This document shows, piece by piece, positions 13,293-24,970 of a DNA stretch of 64,000 nucleotides (the stretch's first letter is position 1; the number at the start of each line of letters is the position of its first letter). Both the position numbers and the translations under genes were made by a program. The notes under the pieces were generated by a model, which had not been told where the DNA came from, did no database searches, and worked only from the letters and a program-made list of their open reading frames with translations. This stretch comes from Phymorhynchus buccinoides (taxonomy: Eukaryota > Mollusca > Gastropoda > Neogastropoda > Raphitomidae): contig CM065693.1 of NCBI GenBank assembly GCA_017654935.2, forward strand, positions 17,329,137 through 17,393,136. Direction: 5' to 3'.

Positions 13293-13696
13293 TCACAGTG
13301 TCTGCTCTCTGACAATGGCCTCAGCCAGGGCCTTCCACACCGGGTGGTGGCGGGGGGCTAAGGGGTGCACGTGGAACACGTGGTGGGGCGGCACCAGCGG
13401 CAGCAGCCTGTGCAGGGAAGGCATGCGCTGCAGCAGACGCAGATTCTCCAGGAACACCACGATGACTCTCTCCGGGGTGAGGTCCGAGATGCAGCGAATG
13501 GCGTGCTGCACGGCAAACCCGCACGCCCAGTCGTCCTGGGAAAAGTCCCCAGTCACCAGCAACACCGTCTGTGGGGAGGATCGAGAGAAGGAAAAAAATG
13601 AAAGAGTGTGAAAGGAAGAAAGGTTGTGAGAAACTAAAGGTTCTCCGCGTTACCTTTTTTTTCTTCTCTGTCCGTCCGTCTGTCTGTCTCTCTGTT

Positions 13697-13777
<81 letters not shown>

Positions 13778-13806
13778 CTGTCTGTCTGTCTCTCTCTCCT
13801 TCTCTC

Positions 13807-13843
<37 letters not shown>

Positions 13844-16800
13844 GCATTTCTGTCCCTCTCTGTCTCTTTCTATCTGTGTGTGGGCGCGTGTGTGTGTGGG
13901 GGGGGGGGGGGACGAATTACAGCCTATGTCTCATTGCCCTTCTTCCTCTGTCTTCGAATCGCACGTACCAGGGAGCTTCCTTGCTTTAAAAATAAAATAA
14001 CAACAACTGCAGCAGCTAAATTAGTGTGCGATCTATTTATTCACTTCTACCCTTCCTCTATCTCTTCCTTCAACATCCCTACCTCACCTCCACCCACCTT
14101 CCTCTCTACTCCCTCCCCGAAATCATTTCATTGTTTCTTTTCTTCCAAACATCATCTTTTTAATTTCCTTTTTCCCCCGAAGTCGGAGGGTGGCTGCCCA
14201 CGTGGCGGAGTAATCAAAAACGGTCACACACGTAAGACAGAAAGTGTGTGCGTTCGTGCGCTCATGCGCGCGCTGGCATGTGCTTGTGCATGTGCGCATA
14301 GTTGCGTACATGCACGTGTGTGCGCGTGTGTGTGATCGTGAGTGTGTAGGCATAGGTGTGAGTGTGTGTGTGTGTGTGTGTGTGGTGTGTGTGTGTGTGT
14401 GTGTGTGTGCGTGTGCGTGCGTGTGCGTGCGTGCGCGTACGTGTATGTATGTGTGTGTGTGTGTTTGTATCTGTGTCTGTGTCTGTGTCTGTATGTATGT
14501 ATGCATGTATGTATGTATGTACGTACGGTACGTACGTATGTATGTATGTATGTATGTATGTGTGCATGCATATGTAAATTATATGTTGTGTTCGTCGGTG
14601 TATGTGATTGTGTGCGTGCGAACATGGGTATTGATGTGATTTTGGTTAAATGTATTTTTTCGTAAAGCGCCATGAGCAGCTAGCCTGAAATGTACGCTAT
14701 ATAAGCTTTCTTTCTTCTTCTTCTTGTGGCAACTTGTGTGCCCGGTGCCATAGCTGATGAGGTTTAACCGAGGCGTGGTCACCGCTACAGCTATCTGTAT
14801 TAATAAAAAAATCGGGACTTTACTGGTTTCGTACTGCCTCCGGGCATTGCCTCCAGTATTGTTCCCACCATATTTGTATTTACAAATGTCCCATATGTGT
14901 CTGATTCAGACCAAGAGGACGTAAAACACCATTTTCGCTCGCTTCTTCTTCTTCTTCTTCTTCCTCTTATTATTATTATTATTATTAGGATTCTCCCCTT
15001 TAAGCTGGAATTCCATATGCACTATTTTCGCTGGCTTAAATCGCCCACGACTTTCGACAGCAACGAAAAAAGTAGCTTGCAATTTCATTGACGCGCGCGA
15101 TTTTCGATGGCGCTATTCAAACATCGCGCTAAAAAAAACAACGATCGCGCCTACGGAACTGTAAGCAACATTTTTCACCAGTACAAGTTTCTCCACGCTT
15201 TTGGAAGTTATGCTCGCCCCAAAAAAAATATGGCGTGATGTTTTAGTTCCGCCGATTTTCAGACTATTTTCGACGGCGACAAAAATATGTTTTCGCTCCA
15301 CCAGGCGATAAAATAAAATCGCGAGCGATTTTCGACTGACTGCCCGCGATTATCGCGCCTATGGGTGTACAGAATTACATTACTGTTGGTGGCGATAAAA
15401 TTTAATCGCGGGCGATTATCGCTGTCGATTTTCGCCTTTAAAATAGCTCATATGCAATTCCGGCTTTAGGGAGAATACTATTGCATTCGTCAAAATTCTT
15501 CTTTTTCTTTTTCTTCCCCTTTTTTTGTCCGATTAGGCTGAAATTTCTCAGAAAAGTTGCGGGTCCTTATGGGTATGTGAAATTTCAAATATTAAATGAT
15601 TTCGCCGCAGCCATATTTTGCCGACAATTAAATCAAGAAAAAGAAACACAACATAAAATAAAAATATCTCTCAACAGAGACCTAGGGTATCACTTGCCCC
15701 CTATCTACAGTCCCCTCCTGAACAGTACTCACCCCACAAATGACAACTCAGTGGACAACACCAACAGCCCCCTCCACAGCCAGTCAGACAAGGTTGAAAA
15801 AGACAAGCAATAGCTTGTCGAAAATTACCGTGTCTATGATCGTCGCCATCGTGAATAGAGTATAGTAACAGTTACATGTGCTATGATCCGTTTTCAACAA
15901 CATTACTGGTTGATCCAAGTTAAATTTTCAGTTTGAAATCGTGATTATTAGTGTCCTTATTACTATCATTGTTAACGACAACCTATTGGAGCATTTTGTG
16001 GGGCACGTGTAGGAACGGTTCTTTGTGGGACATATATAGCATTAACAAATGAAATAGAAGTGTCAAACGTAAGTGAAACGAAGGCTGGAAGAGTGACAAA
16101 GAGAAGTAACTCGAAAAAACGTGGTTTGGATTGAAAAAAACATGGATTCAGACAAGTTTTAGACTCGTAAATCGCTGTTCCGAGAATACTCGTAACTATG
16201 CCCTGACTGGCGTTCTTCAGTTCCGAACATACTCAGAATTCGTCCGGAATGAGTTAACTATCATGTCAGCTTCACCACGGGGGCACATAGGGGAGTACCC
16301 CTTTGCTTTTAGATCCAAGATCATAATAATGGGTCATTTATTCATTCACTACCTCATTCGTCCATACATTTATTCATTCTGTCAATCCTGCCCCCGACCT
16401 TCCAGCTGATGTCGATGTTGTGGAGGATGTTCTGGGCCCTGTCCATGGAAGGCAACGGTTCCATGTCACTCAGTAGCAGCCTCAGATCAGGCCGGTGATG
16501 ACGTAACAGGCCCGGCAACGTCTCGCAGGCCCAGATGACGTCATGGTCCGTGTTGGCGTAGACCAGGTTGGCGTCCTTGGTGAAGTCCATCAGTCTGTTC
16601 GGCACGTGGTGACGTCTCAGGGCCTGCCAGGCGTAGCGCAGCCTGGTCCAATGGCTGAAGAGCAGGTAGGTCAGCACCAACAGAAGGAGCTGCAATATAA
16701 ACAGGATGGTAAGCCACATAAACGTACTCACTGAACACGTGTAACCCATTCTAGCGTCTCGACAATAAACATGCATAGAAATCAAAATCGAAGTTACTTA

Positions 16801-19800
16801 GAACACTTGCTAAGCAGCTGAAACAATGTAGGCCTATACAATCAGTGTGGGTAGTTCGGGCAATTTGCATTATGATCAGTTCAGTGAGTTCCTCACCCCA
16901 GAACAAAATTAAGCAAAAGTTCAGTCGAGTAAAGCCAATAAACTATTTATCTCAACCAATCTGGCAAGACTGAGAACTTCTTCAAGCAAGAGTCTGACAA
17001 GGGTTATTTAGACTCTTTCTCTTAGATTTTAAGAACTGTTTTTTAAATCCCACCGCAAGAATTATCGGCATTACAGCTGACTTTAGATGCCATGGCTTTA
17101 ACATGACAGTCCCATGTTTCCAACGCCTGTATCTCAGGATGGTAAATCATCATATGAGGTAATTTACAAATACTATAATGTCCATGGTATGGCCTTGCAA
17201 TTTGCAGCTACAGACTAAAGTCCCAAGCAGTCCCATCAACTTAATTCAACTCAACCTTTTTTTTCTTACCTGTGTCAGTGACAGGCCAACAGCCACACTG
17301 AACACCTTCATCCCCACACACCTTCTCCAGTGTGACAACATGGCTGCTATGACTCGGTGCGTATCAGTCATCTCCCCTGTGTCCAGGGTGCAGGAGAAGT
17401 TGCCTCCCTTCCCTTCTCCATCCAGCGTCACGCGCGTGTGCCACAACCACTGAACCATGTCCAGGTTGCTGCACGTGCAGGTCAGGGGGTTGTAGAGTAG
17501 GCTCAGTCTGTGAGAACGAATGGATAAACGATTTGTTCATGATTATGCAAATGTCGTCAAAACGGCGAGATCGAGATGGAAACGAGGAGAAAAATGAAAA
17601 TGAATGTCTGGAATTCCATATGCAAACTGGTTTCTTAGTCCGTTTTCAGAATAACGAAAATTTGACCGACAACTTACAGCGCACTATATTTTCATATCAA
17701 AGGTTTCTTTTGTTGTTGTTATTAGAAAATTAAGATCTATTATATTCTTCATATTAAAGCACAGTTTCGGAACACATAATAAGTTCTGTCTGGGATATTA
17801 AGTCTCATTTTCTTCACAGCTTTTCTGAAGCCCTAGAATGTGGTCAGCAAGTGGTTTGTCAATGTTCTCAGAAATTCTCACTCCCCCAAAAAGAGGATGT
17901 TTCGTGTGAGCCATCTTGTCAGCTCATTAGTGAAAATAATTATTATATGCTTTGCTTTGTCAGCTCATGTATCTTTAATAGGAATTGTTCGGAAATAATT
18001 AAGGGGAGTAATTTCATGGTGTGTGGGAGTGATCTTGCCTAATTCAATCGGTCAAACAGGGGAAGTCACTCTACCTTCAGCTCTCGTAGCCTATCGACTC
18101 ATGTGTTTGAGCTAACATACAGCACTTAGAACACCATGCATCATTCTAAAAAATTATGTCATTTATATTTGTACGTCACATTTTGCAAGTTTTATCAGTT
18201 TGTGGACACTGGCCACCCCTAATTTTTCTTTAAAAAAAATGTTTGCAAGTCGCTGACTCGCATCCTGCGGTTTCAAGCTTTGACACCATTGTTGCATTGT
18301 TGCTATGACATTTGACCGAGTAATGGAGGTAAACAATTCTAATTTTCATGAAGTGCTCTCCCCTAGTTTTTTCTCTCTCAAAATCGTCTATTAATGTAGA
18401 TAAGTAACAGAAGACAATATATACCTGATCTCGTGATGATCAGCTAGATGATCCAGGGCCTCTCTCTCCTCTGCTGTCAGAGTCGGCAGCATGTTGTTGG
18501 ACAAATCCAGCGAGGTCAGGTTGTCATGGTAACCCAGGTGCACGGGCACTGACTGGAAGCGGTTGGAGGACAGTTTGAGGCGCGTCAGACTCCTCTGGGC
18601 CTGCAGCACGTCGGCAGGCAGACGCAGCAGTCGGTTCATGGAGAGGTCCAGCTGTTCCAGACGATGCAGGTGCTGAAAGAAGCGTTTCCCGTGATCTACG
18701 TAGAACTTGGTTGGAGCGCCGAAGTTGGACATGCCGAGGTGTTTCAGATTGGTCAGATTGTCCAGAAGTGTATCACTGACGTTGTAGCAGTAGTTAAAGT
18801 CCAGCTTCAGTGTTTCTAACTGTGACAGACCGTGCAAAGTGCTCCTGCAGTTGGCCATAGTGCTGTAAGACAAGTCTAAAACTTTCAGATTGTTGGCATT
18901 CGAGAAAAATACATGTGGAGGAAGAGGGTTGATGTGTTTTGCTACAGCTGCAAGGTTAAACAGACGCAGTGCTGGAGAGACAGGGATGGTAAGGTTGAAA
19001 TCAGCGTGAAATGAACTCACAGAGTGATGCTTGCAACTTTCTTCTAGAATACAGCTGGAATCGACAACTGAGAATATATTCTGATTTTGTACTTCTAAGG
19101 TTTGCAGACGGGTGCAGAACAGATTAATGCGCACTAGTTCAACCATATCGCCTTGAAGATTATTTTGGGAGATATCGAAATGTTGAATGCAATCTGAAAA
19201 AGCTGTGTTGTTGATAGCTATGCTGTGAGTTTCGATTCTACGTAAATGTGAGTATCTCATTCGGACACTTGAAACACAGATGTTTATCAAAAATCGTGTG
19301 GATTCTTTGTTAACAAGATAAGTGAAAGGTCCCCAATTACCGTTATGTGACAAATCAATCAAGTCCATTGTTTGATTCTGAAGACCATATAACGCATCGA
19401 AGGCAACATGCATATGCAGATAATGAGCCCCATGAAGGTTAAGTGTCTTCAATTTTGGGAGATGGCAAAAGACACATAACTCAATTCTGGTAAGCTGCTT
19501 ACAATCAATTATATTTAAAACTCGCAATGAGGAAAACTGAAACCCATAGAAACTTGTGTTTGTAAGATGACCAATCTTGCAGTTGTCGCTTACATCGAGA
19601 ACCTCCAGTTGTTTCAATGCAGCAAAATCCTGGCCAAAGTATGGCTGGTAAAACGTGTCAATATTCAGATAACGAAGAGCTGGCAGGTCGTTGAAGACAC
19701 CAGGTGGATAATCTCCATCGTCATTCCCATCGTTGTTCTGCAGTCGAAGTTCCCGCAGAGCTGACAGGGAAGAGAAGACACCAGAAGGGAGGACAGATGA

Positions 19801-20451
19801 CGTCATTTGTAGAGAGTTCTCAGACAGGTCCATGTATTGCAGACTGCTCAGTCCATCCAGCGCTGCACTCTCCACCTTGTGCAGACGGTTACCTTGCACA
19901 CTGAACCAGGTCAGCTCGTACAGCGAGGAAAACGTGCCGTTGACAAGCACGTCTAACTGGTTGTGACTCAAGTCCAGTGTCTGAAGACCAGACAGTCCTT
20001 GAAACGATTCCTGAGAAACGTTGCTGTGCAGCTGGTTATCGTTGAGGTGCAGAGACCTGAGAGAGGCCAGGTGGAGGAAGGAGCCGGGCTGGAGGGAAGC
20101 CAGCTGGTTGTGACTGAGGTCCAGACTCTCCAGACCCAGCAGTGCTGTCAGCATCTCCCCATCCACCCGGCGTAGAGAGTTGTGGCTGACGTCCAGGTGA
20201 CGGACTCTGCGCAGCTCAGGACAGGACAGACCCTGCAGAGATGACAGTGCGTTGTGGCTCAGGTCCACCTTACTGACATTCCCAGCAGGCCAGTTATCAG
20301 GAAGTGACGTCAATCCAACATGGCTGCAATTGACAATAAGATGGCTGTCGACTGGGAAGATCTTGCAAGTTCTTTCATGACTCTCCCCACCTTTCAAATA
20401 AACCAGTAGAAAGCTGATTAATGTCCGATAAAGGAGCTTGGGCCTCTCCAT
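13293..20451 (-). CDS. TLR B: Toll-like receptor, 943 aa, four coding exons
   Basis: Coding exons are 20451-18425, 17507-17270, 16689-16399 and 13568-13293, all with GT-AG junctions. The ATG at 20451 lies just after a splice acceptor (exon begins 20462), implying a 5' non-coding exon. The upstream in-frame TTG at 20472 is inside the polypyrimidine tract and is not a start. Residues 1-~22 form a signal peptide. LRRs fill ~60-675, with LxLSHNxL-type motifs. One LRRCT follows (NPLTCTC, ~682-688, then WL), a TM helix at ~742-766 and a TIR domain at ~794-943. TIR box 1 is [12 protein letters not shown]; box 2 is diverged ([10 protein letters not shown] instead of RDxxPG); a terminal VW substitutes for box 3. 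Expected role: cell-surface or endosomal pattern recognition, signalling through TIR adaptors; ligand unknown. It pairs with E in the other arm. Confidence 0.93.
13668..13915. repeat. (CTGT)n/(CT)n plus poly-G tract in TLR B intron 3
   Basis: Pyrimidine-rich array followed by TG and a G run at about 13899-13911. The counterpart in TLR E intron 3 is 60400-60700. It lies close to the exon 4 acceptor, so length change could affect splicing. Confidence 0.9.
14235..14728 (+). mobile_element. SINE/LINE-like 3' tail with TG/TATG array (B intron 3)
   Basis: A (TG)n/(GTAT)n array, then unique sequence, then 'gtaaagcgccatgagcagc' and 'gctatataagctttc' ending in (TTC)n. The short inverted segment around 'gcgc...gctatataa' followed by a simple-repeat tail is typical of retroposon 3' ends in marine invertebrates. 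The orthologous copy in E is 59560-60060 (reverse), so insertion predates the arm duplication. Confidence 0.6.
14795..14922 (+). repeat. Dispersed ~110-bp repeat, copy 2, inside B intron 3
   Basis: Homologous to 2558-2670 and 45266-45375. E intron 3 reads directly through the AAG microsatellite with no such sequence (near 59540-59590). Therefore B gained it, or E lost it, after duplication. Confidence 0.75.
15003..15465. mobile_element. 463-bp Harbinger-like MITE in TLR B intron 3
   Basis: Ends are imperfect inverted repeats: 'agctggaattccatatg' at the left, and the right end reads 'agccggaattgcatatg' on the opposite strand. It is flanked by TTA on both sides (15000-15002 and 15466-15468). 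TLR E intron 3 has the uninterrupted site at about 59508-59520. A 3-bp TWA duplication fits the PIF/Harbinger superfamily. The interior is unusual, with repeated 'cgcgattttcg/gcgattatcgc' words. No ORF. Confidence 0.82.
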
Positions 20452-20865
20452 CGTCTTGTTAGCTAAAAACAATGATAGAAGCTGAATTTGTAAATAACCC
20501 GAGTCCTTGATGAATGTCTGGTTGTAGAATTAAGCTGACCAATTTTGTAGGTTTGTAGGCTTAGATCAAAATGTTGTGGCGCAATTTGCCATCACCTTGA
20601 GACAGAGTGTAGCAAAACCGTATGAAGAATTAGGCCTATAGCATGCTTGTCGAGTGATCGTAGCAAACACTTAAAAATTGTCAATATAATTCTTTTTTAA
20701 ACACTGATAAAATAGCGCGATATTTCGGTTTATTTTTTCAACCTTCGACGGGCAAAGCACCAGGGCAACGAAAACAGCCTTTAATATACAGTGGTACACA
20801 ATTTAAAAAACCACCATTATGATCAAAGCTCATAAAAGCGAACACGGAGCAAATAAGCAAGGAAG

Positions 20866-20956
20866 GCGAGCTTTGCAGGAGCTCTTCAAAATAAAAATAT
20901 CACTGTGATTAGCGAGCTTTGCACGAGCTCTTCAAAATAAAAATATCACTGTGATT
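20866..20956. repeat. 46-bp tandem duplication upstream of TLR B
   Basis: Two units beginning 'gcgagctttgca', the second at 20912. The same two-unit arrangement lies upstream of E (53733-53822). Upstream of C (about 29343-29395) there is one unit only. Confidence 0.85.
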
Positions 20957-21162
20957 ACAAGCTAACCCACAAAAACCAGAATTGGTATGAGATCGAGACT
21001 TAAAAATTGATAAGAAAACTTGCGACGATTTCTAGCACAAGTGTATGACAGGTTGTCGCACAAACTTAAAACAGACGAAAAACATAGCACAAACTGGCCA
21101 CACACATTGTTAGACTCTGCCTGCAGTGCAATGCAGATTGACTGGCTATTTTGGCACATTTC

Positions 21163-21199
<37 letters not shown>

Positions 21200-21315
21200 C
21201 ATATAATTACCAGTTCCAGGCTTTGGTTACAGGAAGTTCAAACGCTTGGATTTCCTGGTACTCGCAGACGCAGACACAAATACAGACAGACAGACAGTTA
21301 AACATTGTGCACGCA

Positions 21316-21346
<31 letters not shown>

Positions 21347-22734
21347 CACATATGTACACACATATAGCCAAGAGACAATACTGATTCAATTTGGTTTAAA
21401 TCGTATCCCCCCCCCCCCCCCCTACACACACCGTAGGAATACTGAGGGGGGGGGGGGCTTTCAGTACAAATACTTCTCCAATGTTCTGGAAGTTCTGCGC
21501 TAGCAATTTCCTCTAATCCATCACTCTCTTTGACTCTTGTTATTTTTTCCCCTTTTCTTACTAACATCTTTTTATTTTTACTGTCGTGTACTATTTTTCG
21601 GACTTATTGGCCCATAAATAATTGAATTTTCTCCTGCCTTTTTTCCAAGCAAATCTTCCAACCAACAGAAAGAACCAAGAAATGGAAGAGGGGGTGTTAA
21701 TCTTCAAGAAAATAAAGTGTGAAAACCCCTTTGAATGGTACCGAAGAGTGGTGTTAGTTGCTTAAGATTTATTTATTTTCTCTGCTGTTAATTTGTTTCA
21801 TTCTTGCGTGTGTGTGTGCGTGTGCGTGTGCGTGCGCGTGCGTGTGCATGCGTATGAGTGTGCGTGTCCCCCCGCTCGCGCGGCGTGTGTGTATTGAAAT
21901 CACGTGTGTACTGAGAGGGAAGGAAACTTTTTTCTTCCCAGGAAAGTCGAGCGCCAGTACTTCCTGAATCTCAAGCCTCAATGAACAGGCAAATGCGTAA
22001 ATGGATTGTTATGGGTTTGTTGCATTGGTCATGGGTACCGAAATCTTAAAGCAAATGGGGTTCAATTTCAGATTTAGCCCAGGGGCGGACCAAGTGATTC
22101 GTAAGAGGGGGAGGGAGTGGGGGTCCGCCAGGGCTCCAGGGAGGTGCATAGGTTCCGGTTTAAGGGGTAATGCTCTTCTGGGAGCCCAGGGGGTAAATCG
22201 GCCAGAAAGTTTTGCAATTAAGTTATTATAAAAAAAATATAGTGATTATAAAAGGGTCGTTCTCAGAAAAGGTTTCCAAATACGTGACACAGACATTGGA
22301 AAATAAAGTTCATAGAGGAAAGCTGAAAACTGGATGCCTGATAAACATGACTGTGGTGCAACTAAATCTGAAAAAAAACGAACAAAACATCCTTCTGTTT
22401 TCATAACAAGGGGGGTCAAAGTATGTGACCGCTTGACACCGGGCAGTTGAGGCATGGATACAAACCTCTTCTTAAAATGTCATTACAGTTTACACGAGAA
22501 GGAAATAAAATAACAAAATACAGCCTGTAGTACACTATTGTGATACTGTTATTATAAACAAGAACATCATACCAGAATTATGGACTTGAGTGTGACTTTC
22601 AGAGAGGCGGACACAGTGCGCAGAACCGGACACCAAAATCTTTAGCTTGGCGATTCTACTGCTTTTGTAAAAACAGGAATGCAAAGATCAAATTGTGGCA
22701 TTAAGTTCAGAATTATATACCTATTCAAATGCAT
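20957..22734. other. 5' flank and start of intergenic DNA of TLR B
   Basis: Contains TG/CA tracts (21164-21200, 21318-21350, 21808-21850), poly-C and poly-G runs (about 21408-21460) and the GC-rich dispersed motif at 22078-22150. Reverse-complementary to 52410-53730. No gene seen. Confidence 0.7.
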
Positions 22735-22769
22735 AACAGGTTAAAGGTTAAAGGTTGGACCACGGACGC

Positions 22770-22824
<55 letters not shown>

Positions 22825-23186
22825 ACAACCGAACATGTACGATACAACAGACTCACTTTGTTTTAAAAAACGACGTGAGCCAATAACTTTAACCCTCCAA
22901 TGCCTTATAGTTTTAGAGAAAACGACAACGTTAAAGTTTGAAGATTGCAACTTAATGCATGGTTAAAGGTCACATAACAGTAATCTCTGCAACAAATGAT
23001 AGTCGTTCCTATGTCCTTTATTGATGCGTCTGACTACTTTGATCATCGTGACTTGAAGGTTTACATCAAAATCAAACATCATGCTAACTTTAACCCTCCA
23101 ACGCCTTATAATTTTAGAGAAAACGGCAACGTTAAAGTTTGTATTTAAATTCGAAGGATAAAGGTTAAAGGTTGGACCACGGACGC

Positions 23187-23223
<37 letters not shown>

Positions 23224-23285
23224 ACACACCGAACATGTACGATACAATAGACTCACTTTGTTTTAAAAAACGACGTGAGCCAAAA
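22735..23285. repeat. CA-containing dispersed element (two tandem partial copies)
   Basis: Two successive units each carry 'ggttaaaggttggaccacgg', a (CA)n array, 'ccgaacatgtacgatac' and 'cgacgtgagcc'. A related element in opposite orientation is at 24790-25400. The equivalent site in the A-upstream block (about 4680-4740) has none of it, so this is an insertion in the arm lineage. Confidence 0.75.
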
Positions 23286-23860
23286 CGTAAAGTTGCAGTT
23301 GATCTTGTGGATTGCATAATCAAAGCTGATGGGTAGATGAGACATGGACAAACAAATATAGAAGTTACTGTTGATCTTGTGAATTGCATAATCAAAGCTG
23401 ATGGGTAGATGAGGCATGGACAAACAAATATAGAAGTTGCTGTTGATCTTGTGGATTGCATAATCAAAGCTGATGGGTAGATGAGGCATGGACAAACAAA
23501 TATAGAAGTTGCTGTTGATCTTGTTGATTGCATAATCAAAGCTGATGGGTAGATGAGACATGGACAAACAAATATAGAAGTTGCTGTTGATCTTGTGGAT
23601 TGCATAATCAAAGCTGATGGGTAGATGAGGCATGGACAAACAAATATAGAAGTTGCTGTTGATCTTGTGGATTGCATAATCAAAGCTGATGGGTAGATGA
23701 GACATGGACAAACAAATATAGAAGTTACTGTTGATCTTGTGAATTGCATAATCAAAGCTGATGGGTAGATGAGGCATGGACAAACAAATATAGAAGTTGC
23801 TGTTGATCTTGTGGATTGCATAATCAAAGCTGATGGGTAGATGAGGCATGGACAAACAAA
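23286..23860. repeat. 72-bp minisatellite, ~8 units (left arm)
   Basis: The phrase 'gctgatgggtagatga' recurs every 72 bp. Because 72 is a multiple of three and units lack stops, two minus-strand frames stay open for over 200 codons. Their 24-residue repeats are a by-product, not a protein. The right arm has ~7 units and the A-upstream block about one. Confidence 0.93.
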
Positions 23861-24745
23861 TATCGAGCAAGTTTCCTACTATTCGCCCTACACATGCTTG
23901 GGGATGGGGGGGGGAGGCAAGGCCCTACACATGCTTGGGGAAGGGGGGGGGGGGGGGGGGGGGTCGGAAACCCTGGAACTCACCAAGATCTGCCCCTGTA
24001 GCCCCCTACACTCTTCGGTGTAGGCGTCAGTAGATCCTAGCTATGGAAACCTTATATCGGACAGAGTCCAATGTTAATCTGTTTGTTTGTGATCCTGCCT
24101 ATTGTTGCATTAGGTGGACCCAATTCAGGCTGGTTTTTAGTGGTCTTGAATATTCATAATATCTTCAAAATGTTCCGGAACTAGGTGCTGACGACCTTTT
24201 CTATTTGAGGACCTCTTAAATGGGTTTGTAAACAAGGTTAACTTGGCTACTGTGCCAAGAGAATGGATCTGGCTTAGTATTATTGTTATTGACTGTTTGA
24301 TTTTGTTCTATTTCAATAGATTATATGGCCCAATACTATTGGATAAATCTAAGGCTTAAATATTCTGTCTCCTAGACTGTGCTAAGTCCTGGGGTCTTTG
24401 TAACTTTTGATACTGCCCTAGCCACATTCCAGTAAATTATGCGTTCGCAATATCAATCCTTTTGTAGAAGGTTTTCGTGTTGAAGATGTGGTTGTAAATA
24501 TTTCAAAATGAATGCACAGCACACAAATTCCCCACATTCTGACTGCTTTTAGTTTTACCCAGAGAGCTATGTGTTTCAAGTCATTGCCTTTCACATAGGC
24601 AGTGCTTCTTTCCAATGATTGTAGTTGGGGACAGGGAAAGACCTTACCAGCGATACACTACAAACAAAAGAAGGGATAAAAACTATATACTGGTGATGAG
24701 TTCTAGGCATGAACTAAATGCAGTTGGACCCGGGTGCTGTGAATG

Positions 24746-24871
24746 GTCAACCTATGGCGATATTTTTCATGCCAGAGGGCAGTCAATGCACTAGGGGCTT
24801 ATCACGCGATTTTTGGCTCACGTCGTTTTTTAAAACAAAGTGAGTCTATAGTATCGTACATGTTCGGTTGT

Positions 24872-24970
<99 letters not shown>

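Noticed and set aside
18425..20451. TLR B LRR exon as a separate secreted LRR gene
   Set aside because: Conserved donor plus downstream LRRCT, TM and TIR exons in correct phase in B, C and E argue for one gene; the intron-retained form is kept only as a hypothesis.
23286..23860. CRISPR-like array
   Set aside because: Contiguous 72-bp units without unique spacers, in a eukaryotic intergenic region.
23165..23870. 205-220-codon minus-strand ORFs with 24-residue repeats, and the 181-263-codon counterparts at 50769-51603
   Set aside because: Produced by a 72-bp minisatellite; two overlapping frames are equally open and the single-unit paralogue has none.
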